Shown here in pieces: positions 24,888 through 32,804 of a stretch of 35,294 bases of DNA. The translations under genes were made by a program, and so were the position numbers. The stretch spans positions 1 to 35,294 of the forward strand of contig CABTWG010000007.1 of the NCBI GenBank assembly GCA_902488455.1, read 5' to 3'. Source of the stretch: an uncultured Peptoniphilus sp. (GTDB lineage: Bacteria; Bacillota; Clostridia; Tissierellales; Peptoniphilaceae). The notes below the pieces were generated by a model that was given only the letters and a program-made list of their open reading frames with translations, ran no database searches and had not been told where the DNA came from. Each line of letters opens with the position of its first letter. Positions within the stretch are counted from its first letter, which is position 1.

Positions 24888-25961
24888 ATGAAGAAGAAAA
24901 TCGCATTACTGCTAGCTGTACTTATGTTAGCAACAACCTTTACAGCTTGTGGCAACAAGACTGATAATGGAAAGGCAAACGCAAATGCAAATGCAGGAAC
25001 TGAAGACAAATCAGGAGAAGCTAAGAAGAAAATCGCACTTGTAACTGACCCTGCAGGAACTCAAGTATTCGTACTTAACATGATCGATGGTCTAAAGGAT
25101 GCAGCTGAAGAACTAGGATTTGAACCAATCGTAGTTGAATGTGCAGACGCAGCAGCTTTTGAAGAAAACACAAGAGCTCTAGTTGAAGAAAAAGTTGACC
25201 TAATCATCGGTGGAGGTTGGCCATCAGGAGAAGCTATTAACAAAATAGCTACAGAATTCCCAGATGGAGCAAAATATGCTCTTATCGACTCAGAAGTTGA
25301 AGCAGAAAATGTAAAATGTATCTCATTTAGAGAACAAGAAGGCGCTTATCTAATCGGTATGATCGCTGCAATGGTTACAGAACCTGATGAAAACTTCTTC
25401 GGTGGAGTACACGTTAACCAAGGAGTTGGATCTTGGAAATGGAGATACGGATTTATGGAAGGTGCAAAATCTATAAAACCTGATGCAACATTCGTATTTA
25501 ACTACACAGGATCATTCAATGAACCTGCAAAGGCAAAAGAATTCGCAATTCAACAATATGAACAAGGCGCTAGATTCATAAACGCAGCAGCAGCTGGCGG
25601 AGACAAAGGTGTATTTGAAGCAGCACTTGAAAAAGGATTCTACACTTCAGGACAAGACATCGACTTAACAGATCCAAACAATAAGTTCATCGTTTCATCT
25701 CAAATCAAAGACTCTTACGCAACCGTTCAATACCTAGTAAAACAATTTATGGAACAAGGCGATGCATGGAAATCTGACAACGAAGAATGGGGACTTGAAG
25801 AAGGAACTATCGGTGCAGTTCATGTAACTCACGAAAGTGAAAACCCAAGAACTGACAGACTTACTGATGAAGATGTTGCAAAATTAAAAGAAGCAGCAGA
25901 AAAAATTAAATCAGGAGAGCTAGACCTTAAGACATTGCCAAAAGAAGAAGATTATAAGTAA
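24888..25961 (+). CDS. nupN: BMP-family nucleoside-binding lipoprotein
   Basis: About 357 residues; the extracellular solute-binding part of an ABC importer. The signal peptide ends in the lipobox TFTAC, so Cys is lipidated. The mature part has BMP/PnrA landmarks: KIALVTDPAGTQVFVLNMIDGL, EENTRALVEEKVDLIIGGG, EQEGAYLIGMIAAMV, and FINAAAAGGDKGVFEAA. Bmp proteins of the PnrA/NupN type bind purine nucleosides, in line with punA directly upstream. I start at the ATG at 24888, which has GGAGG 5 nt upstream, not the in-frame ATG at 24876. A strong hairpin follows before the ATPase gene, which may keep the binding protein in excess. Confidence 0.93.
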   Translation: MKKKIALLLAVLMLATTFTACGNKTDNGKANANANAGTEDKSGEAKKKIALVTDPAGTQVFVLNMIDGLKDAAEELGFEPIVVECADAAAFEENTRALVEEKVDLIIGGGWPSGEAINKIATEFPDGAKYALIDSEVEAENVKCISFREQEGAYLIGMIAAMVTEPDENFFGGVHVNQGVGSWKWRYGFMEGAKSIKPDATFVFNYTGSFNEPAKAKEFAIQQYEQGARFINAAAAGGDKGVFEAALEKGFYTSGQDIDLTDPNNKFIVSSQIKDSYATVQYLVKQFMEQGDAWKSDNEEWGLEEGTIGAVHVTHESENPRTDRLTDEDVAKLKEAAEKIKSGELDLKTLPKEEDYK

Positions 25962-25967
25962 GAACTA

Positions 25968-25999
25968 AATGTTGGAGGCTAAGCCTTCAACATTTTTTT
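25968..25999 (+). terminator. Intercistronic hairpin (attenuator) between nupN-like and nupO-like genes
   Basis: AATGTTGGAGGC-TAA-GCCTTCAACATT forms a 12-bp stem (one G-T) followed by seven T. It ends 16 nt before the ATPase start. Operon continuity here implies partial read-through. Confidence 0.85.
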
Positions 26000-26014
26000 A
26001 TAAGAAGGTGAAAT

Positions 26015-27523
26015 ATGTTACTTGAAATGAAAAACATCACAAAGTCCTATGACAATGTCCTTGCAAATGATGATATAAGCCTGCACTTAAACGAAGGAGA
26101 GATTCTCTCAATCGTAGGAGAAAACGGTGCTGGCAAGTCCACAATCATGAAAATCCTCTATGGAATAGAATCAAAGGACGCAGGTCAAATCTTAATGAGG
26201 GGCGAAGAAATAAATATAAAGAACCCAAGGGACGCGATAAAACATGGAATTGGGATGGTTCAACAACATTTTATGCTCTTTAATCCATTTAAAATCTTTG
26301 AAAACATAGTGTTCGGTGAAGAACCAAAGAATGGAATATTTTTCGACAGACAAAAGGCGAGAGCTGATGTGGAAGAACTATCCAAAAAATATGGACTTAA
26401 GATAAATCCAGATCAAAAGGTGGAGGACTGTCCAGTTGGGATTCAGCAGAGAATAGAAATCCTAAAGGTGCTATATCAAAACGCAGAGATAATAATCTTT
26501 GACGAGCCCTCAGCAGTACTAACTCCACAGGAAGTCGATGAACTTCTAATAACCATAAAAGAACTATCCAAGGCAGGAAAAAGCATCATACTTATAACTC
26601 ATAAACTAAATGAAGTTATGGCTGTCTCAGATAGAATATTCATCATGAAAAAGGGAAAACACGTAGCCACATTCAACAAAGAAGACACCTCAATAGAAGA
26701 AATCTCCTACTTAATGGTTGGAAAAGAACTTACGGAGAATAAAATCATAGAAACAAAGAAAGACACCTTGGTTTTGGATGTAGAAAATGTAAATCTAAAA
26801 GGTGCAGGAGAAGGTCTCTTAAAAGATCTTTCGATGAAGATATATGGTGGTGAAATCGTAGGGATTGCAGGAGTCTCAGGAAATGGTCAATCGGAAATCA
26901 TAGAGGTCTTAACAGGACTTCAAAACATCGACTCAGGAAAGATCTCTATCCTTGGAAAAGAAATTCAAAATAGATCTGTGGAAGAGATAAGAGACGCTGG
27001 ACTTGCAGTTGTGCCAGAGGATAGATACCTTTGGGGCTGTGCAAAAGAAGGAGATTTAAGAGAAACTTCAATTATGCATCACCACAAAAAGGAGAGGATT
27101 TCTAAGAATGGAATCCTAAAGGGAAAAGAGATTGAAAACTTCACACAAGAAGTTTTGGAAAAATATGATATAAGGTTTGGCTCCCTAGATCAAAAAGCCG
27201 GACAGCTCTCTGGTGGAAACCTTCAAAAGCTGATCGTAGGAAGAGAACTTGAACAGAATTCAAAATTCTTAATCGCAGCTGAACCAACAAGAGGTGTAGA
27301 CATAGGCGCCATGGAAGCCATTCACAAAAAACTTTTGGAAAAGAGGGAAAAAGGTGACGCCATCCTTCTAATTTCATCGGAACTTACAGAAATTTTATCT
27401 CTTTCAGATAGAATATACACCATCTACGAAGGTAGATTTAATGGTGAATTTACAAGAGAAGAAGCCGACTCTGAAAAGATAGGACTACTTATGATGGGAG
27501 GCAAGATCATTGAAGAAAATTAA
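26015..27523 (+). CDS. nupO: ABC transporter ATPase for nucleosides (two ATPase domains)
   Basis: A 502-residue tandem ATPase. The first domain has an intact Walker A (GENGAGKST, Lys41), the family's VGIQQR signature variant, and Walker B IIIFDEPSAVLTP. The second has GVSGNGQSE instead of a classical Walker A, with LSGGN signature and FLIAAEPTRGVDIGA. One intact and one altered site is usual for the carbohydrate/nucleoside (CUT2, BmpDEFG) class. Sequence order and neighbours match Bacillus NupO/YufO. It overlaps the next gene by 14 bp. AGAAGGTG is the ribosome binding site. Confidence 0.93.
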   Translation: MLLEMKNITKSYDNVLANDDISLHLNEGEILSIVGENGAGKSTIMKILYGIESKDAGQILMRGEEINIKNPRDAIKHGIGMVQQHFMLFNPFKIFENIVFGEEPKNGIFFDRQKARADVEELSKKYGLKINPDQKVEDCPVGIQQRIEILKVLYQNAEIIIFDEPSAVLTPQEVDELLITIKELSKAGKSIILITHKLNEVMAVSDRIFIMKKGKHVATFNKEDTSIEEISYLMVGKELTENKIIETKKDTLVLDVENVNLKGAGEGLLKDLSMKIYGGEIVGIAGVSGNGQSEIIEVLTGLQNIDSGKISILGKEIQNRSVEEIRDAGLAVVPEDRYLWGCAKEGDLRETSIMHHHKKERISKNGILKGKEIENFTQEVLEKYDIRFGSLDQKAGQLSGGNLQKLIVGRELEQNSKFLIAAEPTRGVDIGAMEAIHKKLLEKREKGDAILLISSELTEILSLSDRIYTIYEGRFNGEFTREEADSEKIGLLMMGGKIIEEN

Positions 27524-28607
27524 TTACAAAAGAAGAGCGATGTTAGCTTCCCTTGGACAGACTGCAATCGCAGTTATCTTTGGACTACTAGTAGGAACCA
27601 TCGTAATTTTAATATCTGGAGCAGATCCAGTAGAAGTGTATCAAGAGATGTTTAAAAAATCATTATTCTCATCATACTACTTCTTCCAAACACTGACCCG
27701 TGCAACCCCAATAGCAATCTGTGCATTTGCAACGGCAATGGCATGGAGAGCAGGATATATAAATATCGGTGTAGAAGGTCAGATGATAGTAGGAGGATTT
27801 TCTGCCCTAGTAGTGGCACTTCTTGTGCCAGGACCACCTAAACTCGTGCTTCTCATCGCTATAATCGTAGGACTTCTTGCAGGAGCTCTCTATGCGATTA
27901 TTGCAGCTATTTTAAATTTAAAATTCGACGTTACAATAGTTATTTGTACACTGATGATGAACTATATAGCGGACAATGTGGTGTCCTACTTCGTTACATT
28001 TCCAATGAGGGCAACTTCTGGAGACGGATTTTCCATTCAGACAGAAGCCATAGGAGATGGACTTAAATTTTTAAGATTTTTCAAAACTTCCACATTTAAT
28101 ATAGGATTTGTAATAGCAATCCTCTGTATGATATTTTTAATATTTATATCTAACAAGACTACCTTCGGTTACGAATCCAAGATGACAGGATTTAACAAGA
28201 ACTTCGCCAAGTACGGTGGAGTAAACGAAAAGAAGGTCATGCTCATAACCATGGGACTATCAGGAGCTATAGCGGCACTTGCAGGAATCTGTGAAATATT
28301 TGGAGTAAAGTACAGGTACATGAGTGGAATGTTCACTTCGACTTCCTACGCATGGACTGGACTTATGGCGGCGCTTATTGCAAACCTACATCCAGTTGGG
28401 ATCTTCGTGTCCTCGATATTTTTATCAGGACTACAAGTTGGAGGTCAAGCGATTCAAAGATCTGCAGATATTCCACTTCAACTTTCGACAATCATCCAAT
28501 CTGCAATCACATTATTTGTATCAGTTAAGATAACTTACAAACGCTTTTCAGGTAGAAAGAAAGCAAAAGTCAATGTCCCACAGGAATTGGAAGGAGATGA
28601 TGAATAA
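27510..28607 (+). CDS. nupP: Nucleoside ABC transporter permease 1
   Basis: A 365-residue integral membrane protein with about nine to ten hydrophobic segments. The NIGVEGQMIVGGF motif is the recurring signature of this permease family (BPD_transp_2), and GLSGAIAALAGICEIFGVKYRY is its later conserved loop. It overlaps nupO by 14 bp and its stop codon overlaps the next start (TAATG). It forms the transmembrane channel with the second permease. A Lys/Arg-rich tail (KITYKRFSGRKKAK) is predicted cytoplasmic. Confidence 0.93.
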   Translation: MKKINYKRRAMLASLGQTAIAVIFGLLVGTIVILISGADPVEVYQEMFKKSLFSSYYFFQTLTRATPIAICAFATAMAWRAGYINIGVEGQMIVGGFSALVVALLVPGPPKLVLLIAIIVGLLAGALYAIIAAILNLKFDVTIVICTLMMNYIADNVVSYFVTFPMRATSGDGFSIQTEAIGDGLKFLRFFKTSTFNIGFVIAILCMIFLIFISNKTTFGYESKMTGFNKNFAKYGGVNEKKVMLITMGLSGAIAALAGICEIFGVKYRYMSGMFTSTSYAWTGLMAALIANLHPVGIFVSSIFLSGLQVGGQAIQRSADIPLQLSTIIQSAITLFVSVKITYKRFSGRKKAKVNVPQELEGDDE

Positions 28608-29515
28608 TGGATACAAATTACTTGGCAAGTATTATAAACTCAACCCTAAGATCAGCAACACCAGTTCTATTTGCAGCACTGGGCTCAGGAATCTGTTCAA
28701 AGGTAGGAGTATTCAACATAGCCTTAGAAGGACAGATGCTTATCGCATCATTTGTAGCCGTAGTTGTAAATTATTTTTTCCATAGTGTCATACTTGCAAT
28801 TCTGGCAGGAATGCTTGCAGGAAGTATCGTAGGACTTGTTGTTGCAATACTTCAAGTTAAATACAAGGCGGCGGACATGGTAATAGGTACCTCTATAAAC
28901 CTACTTGTATCAGGACTTACAGCCATATTTCTATATATTATTTTAGGCGTTAAGGGAAGTTTCTCTTCTCCAGAATTGATTTCTCTTACGAAGATAAATC
29001 TTCCAATTATAAGAAACATTCCATTTTTAGGAAGAGTTTTTGAAAACTTGACAGTGCTTGACTATTTATCATATGTAACGGCAGTTCTTATCTACATCTA
29101 TCTCTATAAAACAGTTAGAGGATTTAGAACCCTATCAGTTGGTATAAATATAAACGCAGCAAACTCCCTTGGAATAAACTCACTTAGAACTCAGATGTTG
29201 ACAGTAATAATCTCAGGAGCCCTATGCGGACTTGGAGGAGTTGCACTAAGTCTTGGTCAAGTTACACTATTTACAGAAGGAATGACAGCAGGTAGAGGAT
29301 TCATTGCAATGGCAGCAGCATCAATGGCAAGAAACCATCCGATATTTTCTATAATATCAAGCCTCTTCTTTGGAGCGTGCCAAGCATTTGGAGTTGCAAT
29401 TCAAAACGTGGTACCGAGCCAACTAACCATGGCGATACCATATACAGCGACGATAATTGCCCTTGCAATATTTGGACATAGAATGAGAAAGAAAGCGAAA
29501 AAAGGAGAAATATGA
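28607..29515 (+). CDS. nupQ: Nucleoside ABC transporter permease 2
   Basis: A 302-residue permease with about eight hydrophobic segments, shorter than its partner, as in NupP/NupQ pairs. Family motifs are FNIALEGQMLIASF near residue 37, IGTSINLLVSGLTAI, and SGALCGLGGVALSLGQVTLFTEGMTAGRGFIAMAAASMA. The stop overlaps the following isomerase-like gene by 4 bp (ATGA), so transport and sugar-phosphate metabolism are translationally coupled. Confidence 0.93.
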   Translation: MDTNYLASIINSTLRSATPVLFAALGSGICSKVGVFNIALEGQMLIASFVAVVVNYFFHSVILAILAGMLAGSIVGLVVAILQVKYKAADMVIGTSINLLVSGLTAIFLYIILGVKGSFSSPELISLTKINLPIIRNIPFLGRVFENLTVLDYLSYVTAVLIYIYLYKTVRGFRTLSVGININAANSLGINSLRTQMLTVIISGALCGLGGVALSLGQVTLFTEGMTAGRGFIAMAAASMARNHPIFSIISSLFFGACQAFGVAIQNVVPSQLTMAIPYTATIIALAIFGHRMRKKAKKGEI

Positions 29516-30564
29516 TTAGAGAAGATAAAGGGATGCCTTTCCTACTTAGATATGAAAATGTAGCCTGGTACGAAAACGGTCAGGTGAGAATATTAGATAG
29601 AAGAGTGTATCCAAGAGAAGTAAAATTTGTAAATTGCAAGACTTATAAAGAAGTAGTAACAGCCATTCAAAATCTTGTAACCCAAAGTGCAGGACCTTAC
29701 ACGGCAGTGGGAATGGGAATGGCACTTGCAGCATATGAATCTAGAAATTTAGAAAAGACCGAAAGAATTAAATTTTTAGAAGAAGTAGAAGACGCTCTTA
29801 GAAACGCAAGAGTAACCACAGCATCAAGGTATGGAATCATAACTTCAAGATGTTTGGAAATTGCAAAGCGTGCAATTGAAAATGGAGAAGATCCTATAGA
29901 ATTGATCGTAGAAGACACTGTAAACTCTCTAAATAGAAGGTACACCACCATGCAAAAAGTTGGGGACAATCTATTGGAACTGATCCCAGAAGGTGGCACA
30001 CTTTTGACCCAATGCTATGGTGAAACCATAATCGGCACAGTTATAAGAGCGGCAAAGAGAGAAAATAAAATGTTCAAAGTCATCTGTCCAGAGACTAGAC
30101 CATTCTTACAAGGAGCTAGACTTACAGCATCTTGCTTTGCAGAGGAAGGATTCGACACCACAGTGGTGACAGACAATATGATTGGAGAGATACTTTCTAA
30201 AAATATGGTGGACGTGTTCAGTTCTGCAGCAGATACCATCACAGAAGATGGATCAGTGGTAAACAAGGTAGGCACATTACAAATAGCTCTACTTTGTAAA
30301 CACTTTGGTGTTCCTTACTATGTGACGGGAGTACCAGATCTAGGCAAGAAAACCTTAGATGATGTAAAGATTGAAATGAGAGATCCAGAAGAATCACTTA
30401 TCCTTGGAGGAGTAAAACAGACTCAAAAAGGAGTGAAAGGCTATTATCCATCCTTTGACAAGACTCCATACGAACTGGTAAAGGGAGTTGTTACAGACAA
30501 GGGAATATATAGACCAGAAAACCTTACAGATTATTTCAAAGACAGCGACGGAAGCTTTTATTAG
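29512..30564 (+). CDS. MtnA/eIF2B-family sugar-1-phosphate isomerase (methylthioribose-1-phosphate isomerase-like)
   Basis: A 350-residue aldose-ketose isomerase of the eIF2B alpha-beta-delta/MtnA family. Signature segments are LLTQC (Cys168, matching the catalytic Cys of MtnA), the ETRP motif (194-197) with LQGARLTA (199-206), VVTDNM, SSAADTITEDG (Asp241, matching the catalytic Asp of MtnA), and NKVGTLQIALLCKHFGVPYYV. It would convert an open ribose-1-phosphate-type sugar to its ribulose-1-phosphate. The HCNAG of MtnA reads QCYGE and GADRI reads AADTI, so substrate may differ. The following aldolase gene supports a ribose- or 5-deoxyribose-type substrate. A ribose-1,5-bisphosphate isomerase is the alternative. 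GGAG sits 6 nt before the ATG. Confidence 0.82.
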   Translation: MIREDKGMPFLLRYENVAWYENGQVRILDRRVYPREVKFVNCKTYKEVVTAIQNLVTQSAGPYTAVGMGMALAAYESRNLEKTERIKFLEEVEDALRNARVTTASRYGIITSRCLEIAKRAIENGEDPIELIVEDTVNSLNRRYTTMQKVGDNLLELIPEGGTLLTQCYGETIIGTVIRAAKRENKMFKVICPETRPFLQGARLTASCFAEEGFDTTVVTDNMIGEILSKNMVDVFSSAADTITEDGSVVNKVGTLQIALLCKHFGVPYYVTGVPDLGKKTLDDVKIEMRDPEESLILGGVKQTQKGVKGYYPSFDKTPYELVKGVVTDKGIYRPENLTDYFKDSDGSFY

Positions 30565-30572
30565 AGGTAAAG

Positions 30573-31226
30573 ATGTATTTAGAAGAAAAGAAAGAATTAG
30601 TTGAGTATGGAAAGAAGATGTCCGCTGAAGGATTATCATCTGGCACAAGTGGCAACCTATCAATTTATTTAAAAGAAGAGGGAGTAGTGCTTATCACGCC
30701 ATCAGGCATAGGCTATTTCGATACAGAGCCTGAGGACATAGTGGTTATGGATCTTGAGGGAAACATTGTAGAAGGAAGTAGAAAACCATCTAGCGAGTGG
30801 CATCTCCATACGCTTTTTTATAAAAATAAACCGGAAGCAAGAGCAGTGGTCCACACCCATTCCAAATACTGCACGACTCTATCAACACTTAGGATGCCGA
30901 TAAAGGCAGTCCACTACGTCATAGCAGATGCAGGCACAGACGAAGTGCCTTGCGCACCATATAGAAGGTACGGAACAGAAGAGCTTGCAAAAGTGGCAGT
31001 AGAAATTGCAGGGAAAAGTAATGCAGTCCTTCTAGCAAACCACGGAATAGTTGTCTGTGGAAAGAATTTAAAATCTGCATATGGACTTGCAAAGGGAATG
31101 GAATATGTGGCAGAGATCCAAGTGACAGCCATGAGCGTAGGAGAACCAGTAGTGCTTACAAAAAAAGAGATGGAAGAAGTCATGGAAGGATTTAAAACCT
31201 ACGGCCAAATGAAAAGAGAACTGTAA
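30573..31226 (+). CDS. Class II aldolase (L-fuculose/ribulose-1-phosphate aldolase-like)
   Basis: A 217-residue zinc-dependent aldolase of the FucA/AraD family. The catalytic Glu75 (SSEW) and zinc ligands His94, His96 (VHTH) and His157 (NHG) align with Glu73, His92, His94 and His155 of E. coli FucA. FucA-like segments include GTSGNLS, ITPSGIGYFD, and AVHYVIADAGTDEVPCAPYRRYGT. Such enzymes split ketose-1-phosphates into dihydroxyacetone phosphate and an aldehyde. Placed after an MtnA-like isomerase, it probably cleaves ribulose-1-phosphate (giving glycolaldehyde) or a 5-deoxy analogue (giving acetaldehyde). It starts 8 nt past the isomerase gene. Confidence 0.9.
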   Translation: MYLEEKKELVEYGKKMSAEGLSSGTSGNLSIYLKEEGVVLITPSGIGYFDTEPEDIVVMDLEGNIVEGSRKPSSEWHLHTLFYKNKPEARAVVHTHSKYCTTLSTLRMPIKAVHYVIADAGTDEVPCAPYRRYGTEELAKVAVEIAGKSNAVLLANHGIVVCGKNLKSAYGLAKGMEYVAEIQVTAMSVGEPVVLTKKEMEEVMEGFKTYGQMKREL

Positions 31227-31612
31227 TGGCTCTTATAATAGTTTCAGCAAAAGATAAAGAAGATGCTGACAAGAAAGTTATAAAACTTAAGAAAAAAGAA
31301 ACCTATGTCATCGAGCCAAAAGGGATACAGAATCTATTTTTCGATTATAGAAATGAACTCGAGTGCTATGAAACATATGGAAAACTAAATCCAGATGGAA
31401 TATCTAAGATAGATAACGAGGAAATTGAGTTCATAAAAATTTTCACGGAATCAGTCAATCGATTTTTAGAAGAAAATGAGAAACTAGAAAATAAAATAAT
31501 AGAAAAATATAATCTATCTTTTAAAAAAATAAAAAACTATATAATAAAACTTATGAAAGTGCTAGACTTTGCAGAGAAAAATGGCGACAACATAGTAGGC
31601 TTAGGCGATTAA
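31226..31612 (+). CDS. Unknown 128-residue protein, last gene of the nucleoside operon
   Basis: The product is not recognised. It starts ALIIVSAKDKEDADKKVIKL, is rich in Lys, Glu and Ile, has no signal peptide or membrane segment, and contains a short aromatic stretch (NLFFDYRNELECYETYG) followed by predicted helices (IEFIKIFTESVNRFLEEN and KKIKNYIIKLMKVLDFAEK). The start shares one base with the aldolase stop codon, so it is translationally coupled and likely belongs to the same process. A terminator follows at once. It may be a small accessory or regulatory subunit, but no evidence points to a specific role. Confidence 0.75.
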   Translation: MALIIVSAKDKEDADKKVIKLKKKETYVIEPKGIQNLFFDYRNELECYETYGKLNPDGISKIDNEEIEFIKIFTESVNRFLEENEKLENKIIEKYNLSFKKIKNYIIKLMKVLDFAEKNGDNIVGLGD

Positions 31613-31615
31613 AAA

Positions 31616-31645
31616 AAGAGAGACCAAAAGTCTCTCTTAATTTTA
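31616..31645. terminator. Bidirectional terminator at the end of the nucleoside operon
   Basis: AAGAGAGAC-CAAAA-GTCTCTCTT. The T-run is strong on the minus strand and interrupted on the plus strand, so it likely ends both this operon and the convergent GlsB-like gene. Confidence 0.85.
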
Positions 31646-31662
31646 TTACTAATAAAATATAT

Positions 31663-31908
31663 TTATTTTTTTCCAGTAATGGCGTTTACTATTGCTAGTA
31701 GGATCACTGCTCCGAACACACCTACTGCAAGTGATGCAATGGTACTTTCACCTTGATAAATATCAAGAAGTCCTAGAACGAATCTTCCAAGAGAACCACC
31801 GATGATACCAACGATGATATTTTTAAGCATTCCCATGCTTTCGTTCTTATTCATAATAATACTTGCGATCCAGCCAGCTACACCGCCAACTATAATACTC
31901 CAAATCAT
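31663..31908 (-). CDS. GlsB/YeaQ/YmgE-family small membrane protein
   Basis: An 81-residue protein with three hydrophobic segments and the Gly-rich family motif GGVAGWIASIIM, then NIIVGIIGGSLGRFVLGLL and a C-terminal VGVFGAVILLAIVNAITGKK. The family ('transglycosylase-associated') is linked to general and cell-envelope stress, with unknown biochemical role. I start at the ATG at 31908, preceded by a perfect AAGGAGG 5 nt upstream, not at an in-frame codon 57 nt earlier. It is a single-gene unit. Confidence 0.88.
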   Translation of the reverse strand: MIWSIIVGGVAGWIASIIMNKNESMGMLKNIIVGIIGGSLGRFVLGLLDIYQGESTIASLAVGVFGAVILLAIVNAITGKK

Positions 31909-31972
31909 GTTATACCTCCTTGTATTAATCTTATACCCAAAAAATCTAATTTTAAAATATACCATAGAAAAA

Positions 31973-32001
31973 GTGAAAAATTACAAAACATTTGGTATAA
32001 T
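31973..32001 (+). promoter_or_regulatory. Promoter of tRNA-Arg
   Basis: GTGAAA (31973-31978), a 17-bp spacer and a perfect TATAAT (31996-32001), placing the start close to the tRNA 5' end. Confidence 0.6.
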
Positions 32002-32011
32002 ATTTAAGTAC

Positions 32012-32088
32012 GGACACGTAGCTCAGTAGGATAGAGCGAGGCTCTCCTAAAGCCTAGGCCGGGGGTTCGATTCCTCTCGTGTCCACCA
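32012..32088 (+). tRNA. tRNA-Arg (anticodon CCT)
   Basis: A complete cloverleaf can be drawn: acceptor GGACACG/CGTGTCC, D stem GCTC/GAGC, anticodon stem AGGCT/AGCCT with loop CTCCTAA (anticodon CCT at 32046-32048), and T arm GGGGG-TTCGATT-CCTCT with two G-T pairs. The 3' CCA is encoded (32086-32088). It reads AGG codons. Confidence 0.95.
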
Positions 32089-32095
32089 CAAAAAT

Positions 32096-32119
32096 AAGCA
32101 CCTTGTAGGTGCTTTTTTT
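32096..32119. terminator. Terminator of tRNA-Arg, shared with the TraX-like gene
   Basis: AAGCACCT-TGT-AGGTGCTT followed by TTTTT, with A-rich flank on the other side; it also lies just past the stop of the minus-strand gene. Confidence 0.85.
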
Positions 32120-32804
32120 ATAATCCAACTAATCCTCGTAGCAAAATTGCCACCAAGATATGTGCTGGGTAAAAAAGATATGTGATGTACTTAGAAAGAT
32201 GTCTTCCGTGGGTGCCATCGTCTAAGTAGATTAACACATATGCAGGTAGCACATACGGCGTCTGTGTTATTCCGAAGATCATCGGTAGTAGGAGTGTGAT
32301 CTTATCTTTAGATCTTAGGTAGACATAGAATGTATATATCAAAAATACTCCGTAGAATCCGTAGTCTGTATGACAATATTCTGCAACGAACCCGAGTAGA
32401 ACGGGCACTACTAGCTCAAGAATCTCTCCTAAGTATTTATTTTTTATAACTTCTCTTACATATCCAATTATGATAAGTGCAAGTAGTCCAAGTGCCAATG
32501 TAAAGAATATATTGTTGTAGCTTGGTACATAAAATCTATCGAATAGAAGATAGTCGAAGAGCACTTCTGATATTATTCCCACACCTACTAACCTTAGTAG
32601 GTAATTTTTTTTATCCCTCGTGTGCATATATCCAACTGCAATCATGTAGGCGAATAGTGGGAAAGATGTCCTTCCTATGTTTCTTCCTATGTGGTAGATA
32701 TTATCTGGAAGTGCAAGTTCAAAAGCCGCCGTCAAGTGGTCAATAACCATTGTCACAATGGCGACGACTTTTAAAATAAATCCATTTGTTCTTACTTTAC
32801 TCAT
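32118..32804 (-). CDS. TraX-family membrane protein
   Basis: A 228-residue protein with about seven hydrophobic segments. The N-terminal pattern ILKVVAIVTMVIDHLTAAF, then IGRTSFPLFAYMIAVGYMHT and YLLRLVGVGIISEVLFDYLL, is typical of the TraX family, named for an F-pilin acetylase but spread widely on Firmicute chromosomes as a likely membrane acyltransferase. No conjugation genes are near, so a role in acylating a cell-surface molecule is more plausible. Its start overlaps the end of the alanine dehydrogenase gene by 4 bp. The bidirectional terminator at 32096-32119 follows. Confidence 0.85.
   Translation of the reverse strand: MSKVRTNGFILKVVAIVTMVIDHLTAAFELALPDNIYHIGRNIGRTSFPLFAYMIAVGYMHTRDKKNYLLRLVGVGIISEVLFDYLLFDRFYVPSYNNIFFTLALGLLALIIIGYVREVIKNKYLGEILELVVPVLLGFVAEYCHTDYGFYGVFLIYTFYVYLRSKDKITLLLPMIFGITQTPYVLPAYVLIYLDDGTHGRHLSKYITYLFYPAHILVAILLRGLVGL

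Noticed and set aside
32118..32804. TraX-like gene as a sign of a conjugative element
   Set aside because: No relaxase, type IV secretion or integrase gene is near, and the gene is coupled to the housekeeping ald gene; chromosomal TraX-family members are common.
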